This document shows positions 5,715 to 5,729 of a stretch of DNA of 5,729 nt, piece after piece (position 1 is the first letter of the stretch; each line of letters opens with the position of its first letter). The position numbers were made by a program, and so were the translations under genes. The notes beneath the pieces are model-generated. The model was not told where the DNA came from. It ran no database searches and saw nothing but the letters and a program-made list of their open reading frames with translations. The DNA comes from GWE2-40-63 sp050251815. Its GTDB lineage: Bacteria; Bacteroidota; Bacteroidia; Bacteroidales; SZUA-534. The DNA is taken from the NCBI GenBank assembly GCA_050251815.1, contig JBFWMB010000156.1:1-5729 (forward strand), read 5' to 3'.

Positions 5715-5729
5715 AGATCGGAAGAGCGT
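5715..5729 (+). other. Untrimmed Illumina TruSeq adapter remnant
   Basis: The last 15 bases, AGATCGGAAGAGCGT, equal the start of the TruSeq adapter seen at the 3' end of read 2 inserts. A 15-base exact match at the very end of a sequence is not expected by chance. It shows that this is the end of a draft contig and that these bases are not biological. Confidence 0.95.

Overview
The window looks like chromosomal DNA of a member of the Bacteroidota, probably of the Marinilabiliales/Prolixibacteraceae type. The evidence is the protein families (RprY-like regulator, DUF6155, the Bacteroidota-type RIC/hemerythrin protein, an OprO/P-like porin), the absence of strong Shine-Dalgarno sequences, and a promoter of the Bacteroidota pattern (-33 TTTG-like, -7 TAnnTTTG). 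The lineage call is an inference from protein resemblance, without a database search. All genes are on the + strand. There is no rRNA, tRNA, CRISPR array or insertion sequence. The last 15 bases match the start of an Illumina TruSeq adapter, so the window ends in a sequencing artefact at a contig end.

Region 1 (1-1826) holds a two-component system and a family protein of unknown role. These are the C-terminal part of a sensor histidine kinase (cut by the window start), an OmpR/PhoB-type response regulator whose start overlaps the kinase end by 20 nt, and a DUF6155 protein 7 nt further on. The spacing suggests one transcript.

Region 2 (1871-2930) holds two apparently separate genes. One encodes a small putative redox protein of the C_GCAxxG_C_C family. 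The other encodes a GNAT acetyltransferase resembling phosphinothricin/amino-acid N-acetyltransferases. A long imperfect inverted repeat spans the stop codon of the first.

Region 3 (2931-5714) is the most interesting part. A di-iron RIC/YtfE-like hemerythrin protein overlaps by 8 nt a LuxR-type regulator whose receiver domain has lost its phosphorylation residues. A porin gene and the first codons of another, probably exported, protein follow. Upstream of both the hemerythrin gene and the porin gene lies the same 17-nt element, TCACnACAAATAGGGAT, with a single difference. In both places it ends 23 nt before the first base of a -7-like box. This suggests a small co-regulated unit: an iron/NO/oxygen-responsive di-iron protein, its coupled regulator, and an outer-membrane porin operon. 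The regulator encoded between the two sites is the obvious candidate to bind them, but that is an inference.
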